64,000 nt of DNA from Adineta ricciae (taxonomy: Eukaryota; Rotifera; Eurotatoria; Adinetida; Adinetidae). Below are positions 11,491 through 21,834 of this stretch, piece by piece. The notes beneath the pieces are model-generated. The model had not been told where the DNA came from, ran no database searches, and worked only from the letters and a program-made list of their open reading frames with translations. Every line of letters begins with the position of its first letter. The stretch's first letter is position 1. A program made the translations under genes and the position numbers. Location of the stretch: positions 54,282 through 118,281 of the forward strand of contig CAJNOJ010000299.1 in NCBI GenBank assembly GCA_905250025.1, given 5' to 3'.

Positions 11491-12769
11491 TTATTTAGCC
11501 GACGCAATTCTGGTTTCATTTGTACTTGGTATTGATATGCAACAACAATAATAATCTGGATTCTCACTGCATGCACCACTATTAGAAAGGTTAAAAGTGC
11601 GAGGCCGATAACTGCCACGACGGCGGCGAAGATAAGCATGCTCAGAACCATCATCATAGGATGTAATGCAAGAAGTAGTATTAGCAGTAATATTACAAAC
11701 ATATTCGAAAGAGCTACAAAATTGATTACAGGAACCCATTACATCAGAAGAATTATATTGGGTAATTGTATAGTTAATATTACAACTATTGCATGTTGGT
11801 GTAGGCTCGGAGAGCGCTGAGGTTGTAGAAGAAATTGGTGTTGTAGTACTCAGAATGGACGTCGCGTTTGTTGACATAGTAGCTAAAAATATATTCATTT
11901 AATTAACAAATGTAAACTTCTGGAAACGTTACTTTGTGTTGAATTGCACAAAATTATAATTGAAAGTGATGCTAAAATTGTTGATTTATTTGCAATGTAC
12001 TTGACATATGACAATGTTCGATTACCAACATTCTTTTCATTGAACATTAATTTTACAGAACTATTTGCTTGTGGAACAATAACTCGATCATCTAGTAGCC
12101 ACATACATGTACAATCAGATGGACATCTGATCGATACATTGTAAACTGTTTCATTTGACCCAAGCGAAACTGATGTCGGACCACTGATTATTCCTTTCTT
12201 AGTCGACGGCAGTTTTGATGATGAATGTAGAAAATGAAACAAAAGATTTTGTAGATTAAAATTAGCATTTGGCCGTAGGTGTATAAGACATTGTATGTAA
12301 TAGAAAGACAATCTTCGATTGAATATATCCAATATATGACCAAGATCATGCGGATTCGATGTACATTCTATGGGATTTCCACCATCATCCAGAGCAACAC
12401 TACCATCTTGACCGTAGGGAATCATTTGTATACCGATAATTGTCTTCAGTTCCGTTAATTCTCCAATGAATACTTGATTATGACAATAATCCATGAATTT
12501 CCGATGAAATCGAAGTTTACATAGGTCATTTTCCATTTTGATATTGGTTACGACTGATGATAGTTCTGAATATGAGAATGTTCTTCCTGCGTAACGATTA
12601 ATCAAATCTTTGAGATCGTCTAAATCATCAAGAAATCAGACTCATATTCTTTCTTCTTGTATGCATCGTTTTCTCACCTGATAAGCAATTGCTGTCGAAA
12701 TCATCTTCGTCACCACGCTTGCATATCGTCATTGGCTATAAAATCAAAATGTACAACTTCGGATTTCTC
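11491..12769 (-). CDS. Uncharacterised type II membrane protein, C-terminal part (copy 1)
   Basis: Cut copy of the four-exon gene seen whole at 16351..17814. Exons present are 12678-12735, 11933-12619 and 11491-11882; the TM-bearing first exon is missing because the contig ends at 12769. The product has an Asn-rich, heavily N-glycosylation-prone ectodomain (many N-x-S/T), a Thr/Ser linker (SILSTTTPISSTTSALSEPT) and a Cys-rich C-terminal module (CNSC, CNQFC, YYCCC). No known domain recognised. Confidence 0.65.
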
Positions 12770-12770
12770 N
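12770..12770. other. Contig join (single n) 2
   Basis: Sequence 8086..12769 on the left recurs as 12771..17627 on the right (aminergic receptor 3' end, PHM, type II protein), with scattered substitutions and small indels. Confidence 0.9.
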
Positions 12771-12897
12771 AATCTTCTCATGGTTGGGATATACGAATTC
12801 TGCATTAGACGTTCTTGTTTATGTTTCGACTTCAAAAGAATTGCGAACAACATTTATTCGATTATTTATTCCACACAGATTGAGATGTGCACAATGA
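12771..12897 (+). CDS. Aminergic GPCR, 3' fragment (second copy)
   Basis: Last 41 codons plus stop of the receptor at 6897..8212: TM7 with the same NSALDVLVY variant and the tail ending HRLRCAQ. It begins at the contig edge, so it is a cut allele, not a truncated gene. Confidence 0.8.
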
Positions 12898-14042
12898 ATT
12901 TTCATTTTCAAATGTATATTAAGTACAATCAACAAATAAATTTACGTCATTTAAAGGTTTTGTCAGACAGGAATTCAATTGAAATAGTCATTTGAGCGCT
13001 TGTCGTCTCTTATTAGGTTATCTAATTGACACATCTTAATGAAAGCGTTTCGCACGACGCGTATGGTTTGCCGAAACATATTCTGCTTATTGTTGACTAG
13101 AAGACCAGTTATATATGAATTGTCAGAGAAGCGCGAAAGAAAAGTACTTCCGAGATAAGATCGAACCAACTTCACGCCTTTTCACGACCTAAATTTATAC
13201 AAATGACGAGACTTTTTTCACTTGTAGATAAATATCTTATTTATGTTAAAGTATCATTCACAGAAGCAAACTTTATAGCAATCAAAAACTGTCAATGTTT
13301 GTACAAGGAACAAGAGCAAATCCAGGTAAATATGAATGTAGATGCTCGTGCATTGATCTTTTATTAAGACATTCTTCTTGACAAGAATCGACGAAGCGTG
13401 CAACAACAATAAGCATCAGAATTTTCAATTCTATTATCATTTTCAGAAAGAGGATATGACTTTGCGGCGGATCATCGTCATCGATCGAAATCTTGCAGGT
13501 GAAGTGGTTACGGTGAAGATCGTAACTAAACATATGATCAATCAAAACAAAATGATAATCTATTTCATGAAAAGAATACACAATCTAGATCGATTTGTTG
13601 AATAATTTTTGAAATTGATTATTTATATCGAATTAATGTTCTCAAGATCTAATGAAGTTTTCTAAACGGAGTTGAACGTAGTAATGCTTCATAGAAAGAT
13701 AAGTCATGAACAATACAAAACTCATTTTTCTTCTGTTGACATATAGAATATCTTTCCTAAAAAAAAGATACACAAGAATGTGAATTGAAGAGGAAAGTGG
13801 TTCTCAATCTTCGAAGTAAGATATGAATGATCGATTTTATCTATTTCATCAAGAAATTTGTTTTCAGCTATGTTCATATTATACTTTAGTATGGCATTAA
13901 TGTCAAATGCTAAACATGAAATCATTAGAATACCAACGAAACAAAAGAAAAAAGTTCTTATTGAGTTTAGATTTAACTGATTTGCTTTGAATCAATAATC
14001 TTTTTGTCATCATTACTGATAAGCAACAGTTTATTTATTTTT
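12898..14042. other. Intergenic stretch (second copy)
   Basis: Counterpart of 8213..9233 with several small insertions and deletions. Nothing recognised. Confidence 0.55.
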
Positions 14043-15849
14043 CTACTCTTCGGCACCATCTGGCATTAACATTTCGTAGTTTTTTTGCCGTTGGATCCAA
14101 TCATTCGATATAATTCCATTGCAGAGAATCCTGTAAAGAGTCCAAATAATCAACGTTGATAAAAATATGATGCATGATATTATTAACAGCCACGGTAATT
14201 TTGTCTCGTTCATTGAAAATTTTTCCGATTGCGCTGCATCAGACGTGTTTTGTGGATTTGTGTATGAATGACCTGAAAATCGTTTTATCCCGTCATTATT
14301 CAGTAAAAAAGACATTAATAAATCCCATACTCATCGACAGTTGTATTGTCTGTTCCGCATGTATCTTATTAATTTGACTTATCTTCTGAATAACATACGG
14401 TACAGTTGTAATGGTGACATTATCATCAAAAAGTAATCTAGAGAAATATATAAGTAGATCGAAAGCCGAAAATTATACTCGTTTTTACCGGGTCATATGA
14501 GCAGCCGTATTACCCCAACACGCTGTTGTTCGACGTTGAGTGCGTGTTGTACTATCATTCAATATTTGTTCAAATTTATACGAATACATTGCGTATATGT
14601 TGCACATTTCATCATCATGTGATGGTCTGAACTGAATAGGTTACCTTCATCATCTTTAAAAAAAAACGAAATGATCTCACCCAGCATTGACAGCATGATC
14701 ATCATCATTATCGTACACACATTCACCGACAAGATAATCACCATTATCAATCGATACTTGTGATGGAAGTGCATAAAATGATTGAGGTCGTTGTGGACTA
14801 CCTCTGATGATCTGTGTGATATTTTCACCACGTATTTGATACAATGAATTCATTCGTCCTGACAAATAGATATTACCAAATATTTTTATAAAACAAAAAC
14901 AAATGAAATTCAACCCCATCGATGAGTATGAAGCTTAACCGCAAATATATTAATACGTGATCCACGATAACAACATGAAAAAGTTGCTTGAATTTCTATA
15001 ATAATAACCCGAAGAATAAATCTAATTATACAAGCAAACAAGGAATAGCTCGCTTGTATTTACTATGTGTTTTAGGTGGTAGATGAAAATGGTGTGTACC
15101 ACTGAGCATTATACCTGCGCGATACGGACGTCTACATTGAAAATAAAATTTCTTTAAGCGATTCTATCGTTTTTGAAAACATTACATACGACTTTCGACT
15201 AACAAGAAGTTGATTGCCAGAATTATCATCCGTAACAATTGATAAATAATGAAGATTAACTATAATAAACTTATATGGTGTATTACGACCGACAACAAAG
15301 CCCACATCTATATGTAAATTATTATTCTCACTATTGTATTAGATATCTTTAATTAAATAAGAAACCTTTAGGTAATATTAATGGTTGTCCATTGAGAGCC
15401 CATACATGTACGATAAGTTGTTTCCCAATACATGCCAAACCGTCAAACCAAAATGATCTATTCGAAGCTGGAATTGAACAAGCATATGTAACCATATGGT
15501 GAACTATATTCATGTTAATCAACGGCAAATATCCAACTGATTAAAACATGATTTGTCTTTGAACTTGAAAAGCTCAACTTACTTATGGTTAGTTCTTCAT
15601 CAGGTAATAGATATTGAACATATGCATATTGATCCTCCTAAATTAAAAGAATTGTGATTATAAGAATCTTTCTTTCGTGTCAACTTTTGTTGTTGTCACG
15701 TTCGACATTGTAACATTAATGGTAATAATATCATCATCGTTTGGAATAGTTATCGAGTCAGCAATATTAAGCACAGTAATCAGAATGATTAAAAGATTCC
15801 AAGAGGTGGTTCCTCTCAAATTGAAATGAGATGTTATAGGCATATTCAT
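14043..15849 (-). CDS. Peptidylglycine alpha-hydroxylating monooxygenase, membrane-anchored (copy 2)
   Basis: Second copy of the PHM gene, with the same exon order and splice sites as far as I checked: exon 1 15685-15849, first intron 15638-15684, last exon starting with the SHSYTNPQN codons and ending at 14043. The signal peptide, copper-site and TM-helix regions are all retained. It differs in the cytosolic tail. After YRILC this copy reads NGIISNDWIQRQ and then NYEMLMPDGAEE, including YEML, which fits a tyrosine sorting signal (Y-x-x-hydrophobic). Copy 1 has lost about 34 and about 70 nt here and ends differently. The first intron is 47 nt here against 51 nt in copy 1, which supports its being non-coding. 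Confidence 0.88.
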
Positions 15850-16350
15850 GCTATGCGTAATACATAATAAAACTTAAAAATATTCATATAGTTTTAAAGT
15901 TTGTTGCATTCTTAGTTTTATTTACACTCACGTTTACTTTCTAACAGGAGCTAGGAACAAAAGTTTCTTATTTCTAAAATAGAAAACAAAAGAACGTTAT
16001 ACCCGTTGACAATTGCAATTATATATAGTCAAACAAATAAGCATACGACTTTTTTGCGAAATAAAATTGCGTAAGTTTTTATGCTCCAAGCAAATTGTTC
16101 GTTTAAATAAAATAAAACAAACATCAATCGACATCGGCTGAAAATCGAATGAATATTCATGCCTGTAATCCTTACACTAATTCAACAATTCCCATCAGAT
16201 GCGTAAATTAGATTATTAAAGTGCAGTTTATGGAAAATCATATGAACTGTATTCGAGAAATGTACGGTTCAAGTTATCATTGTTGCATTAAAAGAAGAAT
16301 AGATGAAATTTAAAACAAAATTTCGGTATTAATGATTCAGTATTAACTGC
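15850..16350. other. Short intergenic stretch (second copy)
   Basis: Counterpart of 11021..11490; putative PHM upstream region. Nothing specific recognised. Confidence 0.5.
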
Positions 16351-17814
16351 TTATTTAGCCAACACAGTTCTGGTTTCACTTTTACTTGATATTGATATAC
16401 AACAGCAATAATACTCTGGATTATCAGTGCATGCACCACTATCAGAAAGGTTAAAAGTGCGAGGCTGATAACTGCCACGACGGCGGCGATGGTGAGTTTT
16501 CACAGAACCATCATCATAGGATGTAATGCAAGAAGTAGTATTAGCAGTAATATTACAAACATATTCGGAAGAGCTACAAAATTGATCACAGGAACCCATT
16601 ACATCAGAAGAATTATATTGGGTAATTTTATAGTTAACATTACAACTATTGCATGTTGGTGTAGGCTCGGAGAGCGCTGAGGTTGTAGAAGAAATTGGTG
16701 TTGTAGTACCCAGAACGGACGTCGCGTTTGTTGACATAGTAGCTAAAAATATTCATTTAATTAACAAATGTAAACTTCTGGAAACGTTACTTTTTGTTGA
16801 ATTGCATAAAATTATAATTGAAAGCGATGCTAAAATTGTTGGTTTATTTGCAATGTACTTGACATATGATAATGTTCGATTACCAACATTCTTTTCATTG
16901 AACATTAATTTTACAGAACTATTTGCTTGTGGAACAATAACTCGATCATCTAGTAGCCACATACATGTACAATCAGATGGACATCTGATCGATACATTGT
17001 AAACCGTTTCATTTGAACCAACCGAAACTAATGCCGGGCCACTGATTATTCCTTTTTTAGTCGACGGCAGTTTTGATGATGGATGTAGAAAATGAAAGAA
17101 AAGATTTTGTAGATTAAAATTAGCATTTGGCCGTAGGTGTATAAGACATTGTATGTAAGAGAAAGACAATCTTTGATTGAATATATCCAATATATGACCA
17201 AGATCATGCGGATTCGATGTACATTCTATGGGATTTCCATCATCGTCCAGAGCAACGCTATCATCTTGACCATAGGGGATCATTTGTATACCGATGATAG
17301 TCTTCAGTTCTGTTAATTCTCCAATGAATACTTGATTACGACAATAATCCATGAGTTTCCGATGAAATCGAAGTTTACATAGATCGTTTTCCATTTTGAT
17401 ATTGGTTACGACTGATGATAGTTCTGAATATGAGAATGTTCTTCCTGCATAACGATTAATCAAATCTTTGAGATCATCTAAATCATCAAGAAATCAGACT
17501 CATATTCTTTCTTCTTGTATGCATCGTTTTCTCACCTGATAAGCAATTGCTGTCGAAATCATCTTCGTCACCACGCTTGCATATCGTCATTGGCTATAAA
17601 ATCAAAATGTACAACTTCGGATTTCTCTAAGGATGAGGATACTCACTGGAACAAACCATAGAAAAACGATTAAACTGAAAAATATCATGACAACGATCGA
17701 TCTGAAAAGATATTTAATAACAAATGCACTTTTGTTCGAAACTGAAGAAATACTTTCATATTCAACACTGGACATTGAATCTGGATACGAATTTCTGTGT
17801 ATGCACAAACTCAA
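16351..17814 (-). CDS. Uncharacterised type II membrane protein (complete copy)
   Basis: Four exons on the minus strand: 17647-17814, 17536-17593, 16791-17477 and 16351-16742; total 1305 nt, 434 aa, all GT-AG introns (48-58 nt). The cytosolic N-terminus of about 35 residues is Ser-rich. A single hydrophobic segment follows (SIVVMIFFSLIVFLWFV), so a type II orientation is likely. The ectodomain has a first region of about 150 residues with no motif I know. A beta-rich, Asn-glycosylated region follows (CPSDCTCMWLLDDR). Last come a Thr/Ser stalk and a Cys-rich end with a basic RRRRGS stretch that could be a proprotein cleavage site. It lies just upstream of PHM on the same strand. Function unknown. 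Confidence 0.7.
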
Positions 17815-18189
17815 ATCCAGATTGGTTCGTTTTTTGCTTATTACAACAGATTGTTTGCATTTTGTGCAGTCGATCGATTCTGTTTTTATTCCAAACGTAA
17901 GAAACTGCAGCAGACATTCGTATCCGATAAACGAATTATTTTTAATTGTCTCCTGTTTTCATCAGAAATATTGTGAAGAGGAACAATGGATATTTTTAGA
18001 ATTACATCAAAACCTTATGAATACAATCTATTGCATCGTAGAAGTAATGAATTCAGTTTAGACGAAGTTACATTTTCTCCTCCCTTCTTCTCTTTGTATA
18101 AACTTGGATATTGCAATAAATTTCTTCCACTAAGCTGAATTTAGTGACGTCCTCAAATATATACTAACGTCTAATAAAAAATACATAAA
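17719..18189. other. Upstream region shared by divergent genes
   Basis: The left end overlaps the first exon of the type II membrane protein (minus strand). The rest, up to the decayed GPCR on the plus strand, is non-coding and recurs as 20686..21150. The plus-strand open frames here are antisense shadows of exon 1. Confidence 0.5.
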
Positions 18190-19450
18190 ATGGCATTCGC
18201 AGAACTAATCATGAGCGACTTATTCGTTAATCAATTACAGCAATACTATGTAATCTTGCCTATTGTCACAACAATTTTATCAGGATATGTCCAAACATTT
18301 TCATGCAGTTTGAGTCCATCATTTACTTTTATGATCTACCAATATGAATCCATATTCGTTAGCCGGATGCCATAGATACTACGTATAATGAGAATGCTTG
18401 AATGTTATTAAAAAAGCAAGCTTTTAAATCGCTAATTATTTGAAATATGCAAAGTATATAGATTTCGAGCCTTCTTTAGTTGAAACAATTTCTTTAGTTG
18501 ATAATCCTACTTACTGCTATGTTGGTGGTCCATGTAATACTCAAGTCAAAAGTATTGGGCTAACTCTTGATGACATTCTTCGATTGGAAGTCAAGGAAAG
18601 CATGACAATATATGACCAATCAGTATAGCCATCAAGATTACTGCTGCATTGTCGGTAATTATGTCTGTTGCGGGTGTCATCAATAGTCTCTGTTCAATCT
18701 TAATTTTTCAAAATCAAGATGCAAGAACAGTCGGATATGGCCTGTACCCTTTTACATACTCAATCACTTCTCTTCTGACAATTACAATGTTCGCAATCAA
18801 GTTTTGATTTGTTGTGGTTACACAAATGTATATATCTATTCCTCAGTCTGTCCTTCAAGATGGTTGTAGTGAGTGTTTACAAAGGAGTCAGTTTTGACGA
18901 AGAGAAAAGTAAACGCTTTGTTCGATGGATCATCTTCATTTTACCCATTGTGATTAGGGGGACAACTATCCATGAGCCACTACACCGTCAACTATTTGAG
19001 CATGAAATAAAAAGAGAAGAGCCGACCGCGGACGGTCGCTATACTTGATGTCTAACTTCGTATCCTCGGTCGATTCAAAACTATAATACGGCTATTTTAT
19101 TTATTCATCTTCTCGGTCTATTCGTTGCAGATCTTTTGTCTTCGTGGTTTATCATTATTGCAAGCGCTCGACGACGCGCAGAAGCTCAGAAACGACGATC
19201 CTATCAACAGCATCTTCAAGAACAATGGCACGAACACAAACAGCTTGTCATCAGTTCTATAATTATAGTTCTATTATCAACACCGCGTTTTGTCATTTCT
19301 TTGCTATCAGAATGTACAGATGTGTTTGGTCATTTATGGTTATATTTTGAAGATTATTTTATTTCATTCACCCCATCGATATTTATCTTTGTCGTGTTTG
19401 TCCTTTCTTCGTATTTTTATCGAAAAACTTTCAAAAAATCATTTTTCTGA
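18190..19450 (+). pseudogene. Rotifer GPCR pseudogene (copy 1)
   Basis: Pieces of a seven-TM receptor of a bdelloid-expanded type, in shifting frames. An extracellular Cys-containing segment is at 18440..18628 (CYVGGPCNTQVKSIGLTLDD). TM1 follows (VAGVINSLCSILIFQN). TM4 is around SFDEEKSKRFVRWIIF in 18809..19048. TM5-TM7 are in 19136..19450 (SARRRAEAQKRR, EHKQLVISSIIIVLLSTPRFVISLL). At least three frame breaks and several stops separate them, and the TM2-TM3 area is shortened. The pieces remain collinear, so decay is by point changes and small deletions. Confidence 0.7.
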
Positions 19451-19701
19451 CTGTCTAAAAGACGACGATCATAGAACAAATGATTATTGTCTCTTCTTTT
19501 GTTCACCCTATTTTAAGCTTTTTTCATTAACTGACAAATCAAACCATGATATAAAATTTTCTATTGTGGACTTCGTGCACGCAAGGAAAGCAACAAGCAT
19601 GTATGGATTTCTTGATTTATTCAATGCATCAAACGAACATTGAAATATTAAAGATGAAAAATAAAAAGTACAAACGAGAACAATACATGTAGAAGCAGTA
19701 T
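19451..19701. other. Short intergenic stretch
   Basis: 3' flank of the decayed receptor, running into the convergent ART/TPR gene. Nothing recognised. Confidence 0.5.
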
Positions 19702-20684
19702 TTAGTATCTGTGCTGTATTTCTTTCACTTTGTTCAGATATTCCAACGTGGTTTCGACATCCACATGATCTTCTCGGAAATTGCTTCTGAATACTCGTAA
19801 AGCTTCACGAAAATAATCTTCTGCAACGCGATAGGTTTTGAAATGCATATGAACTAAACCAGCCTGTCGACGTAATTCACCAACTTGCGGCTGCTCGTGT
19901 AAATATATTTTCTTTTGCACTTGTTCTGCCAGAGACAAATACTTGAAAGCATCGAAGTGGTCTTCTTTATATTTCGCTGTTTCAACAAGATCTTTTAAAC
20001 AATCGAAAATCGAGTCGTATTCAGATTTTTGATGTTTCTGCAATATCTGTATTGCTTTCTGAAACAAATTTAATGCTTCATCATAATCAGCACGCTTGAA
20101 TGCAATATAACCTTTCAATTTATACATTTTGCCAATACTTGGATGATCTTCTTCTAATTGCAACATACAATAATTTAATTTTGTTTCGCAAAGCTCTGAC
20201 GCTTTCTGAAAATTTCCTTTTGCAATATCAACATCGACAATTGCCGAGAGAATGTTTATTATTTGATCGTGACCACATGGTAGTATCATTTCGTACATTT
20301 GAAGCGCTTGTTCGAAGTTGGCAAGTGCGCATTTGTAATCAGGTCTTTTACTGTAGACTAAACCGATACTCCACAATGTACTGGCAATTGTCGAATGTTC
20401 GTCGACAGGAGACAACACACGCTTTTGCATTTTGAGAGCTTTATCAAAGTAAAACAATGCTCTGTCTAATTCATTATTTGCCAGGTAATTCTTTCCCAAA
20501 TAAATCAAGTCCTTGGCGATTAATATGTGCTCGTGTAGAAAGAATTTCTGATCTATTGAAAGAGCTTCTTCATTGTATTCAATCGCTTTTTTAAAATCAG
20601 AAACGAACGAACAGATTGCAGCTAAATCATTCAGAGATCGAGCGATTAACAGATGATTCGGTGGCAACAAATTCTGTCGAATGG
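19702..20684 (-). CDS. ADP-ribosyltransferase/TPR protein, TPR part only (copy 1)
   Basis: C-terminal 327 or so residues of the gene seen longer at 21835..24204: about seven kinesin-light-chain-like TPR units of 42 residues (for example IASTLWSIGLVYSKRPDYK, KLKGYIAFKRADYDEALNLF). It ends with TAA at 19702 where the other copy has TAG. It is cut at the contig edge, so the catalytic half is missing from the assembly, not necessarily from the genome. Confidence 0.85.
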
Positions 20685-20685
20685 N
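20685..20685. other. Contig join (single n) 3
   Basis: Left sequence 17719..20684 recurs as 20686..22817 to the right, with large deletions in the GPCR pseudogene on the right-hand copy. Confidence 0.9.
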
Positions 20686-21149
20686 AACAAATGCACTTTT
20701 GTTCGAAACTGAAGAAATACTTTCATATTCAACACTGGACATTGAATCTGGATACGAATTTCTGTGTATGCACAAACTCAAATCCAGATTGGTTCGTTTT
20801 TTGCTTGTTATAACAGATTTTTTGCATTTTGTGGAGTCGATCGATTCTGTTTTTATTCCAAATATAAGAAACTGCAGCAGACATTCGTATCCGATAAATG
20901 AATTATTTTTAATTGTCTCCTGTTTTCATCAGAAATATTGTGAAGAGGAACAATGGATATTTTTAGAATTATATCAAAACCTTATGAATACAATCTATCG
21001 CATCGTAAAAGTATAATGAATTCAGTTTAGACAAAGCAACACTTTCTCCTCCCTTCTTCTCTTTGTATAAACTTGGATATTGCAATAAATTTCTTCCACT
21101 AAGCTGAATTTAGTAACGTTCTCGAATATATACCAACATCTAATAAACA

Positions 21150-21760
21150 AGACACAAAATGGCACTCACATGCTATGTTGGTGGTCCATGTAATAATCAA
21201 GTCAAAAGTATTGGGCTAACTGTTGATGACATTCTTCGATTGGAAGTCAAGGAAAGCATGACAATATATGACCAATCATTATAGCCATCAAGATTACTGC
21301 TGCATTGTTGGTAATTATGTATGTTGCGGGTGCCATCAATAGTCTCTGTTCAATCTTAATTTTTCAAAATCAAGATACAAGAACGCAGTCGGATATGGCC
21401 TGTACCCCCTCTTACATCCTCAATCACTTCTCTTCTGACAATTACAATGTTCTCGATCAAGTTTTGGTTTGTTGTGGTTACACAAATGGATATATCTGTT
21501 CCTCAGTCTGTGCTTCAAGATGGTTGTAGTGAGTGCTTACAAAGGAGTCAGTTTTGGAAAAGAGAAAAGGAAACGCTTTGTTTGATGGTTCATCTTCGAG
21601 AACAATGACACGAACACAAACAGCTTATCATCAGTCCTACAATTATAGTTCTCTTATCAACACCGCGTCTTGTCATTTCTTTGTTATCAGGATGTACAGA
21701 TGTGTTTGGTCATTTATGGTTATATTTTGAAGAGTATTTTAAAACTTTATAACTCAATGT
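21150..21760 (+). pseudogene. Rotifer GPCR pseudogene (copy 2, further deleted)
   Basis: Counterpart of 18190..19450. The same extracellular segment (CYVGGPC, at about 21171) and TM1 region are present. Compared with copy 1 it lacks about 325 bp before CYVGGPC. It also lacks roughly 600 bp between the SFxEEKSKRF-like region (about 21590) and the EQ-HEHKQL-like region, and the TM7 end is lost near 21735. Both copies are dead, but with different lesions. Confidence 0.65.
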
Positions 21761-21834
21761 ATCAAACGAACATTCAAACATTAAAGATGAGAAATAAAAA
21801 GTACAAACGAGAGCAATACATGCGAAAGCAGTAT

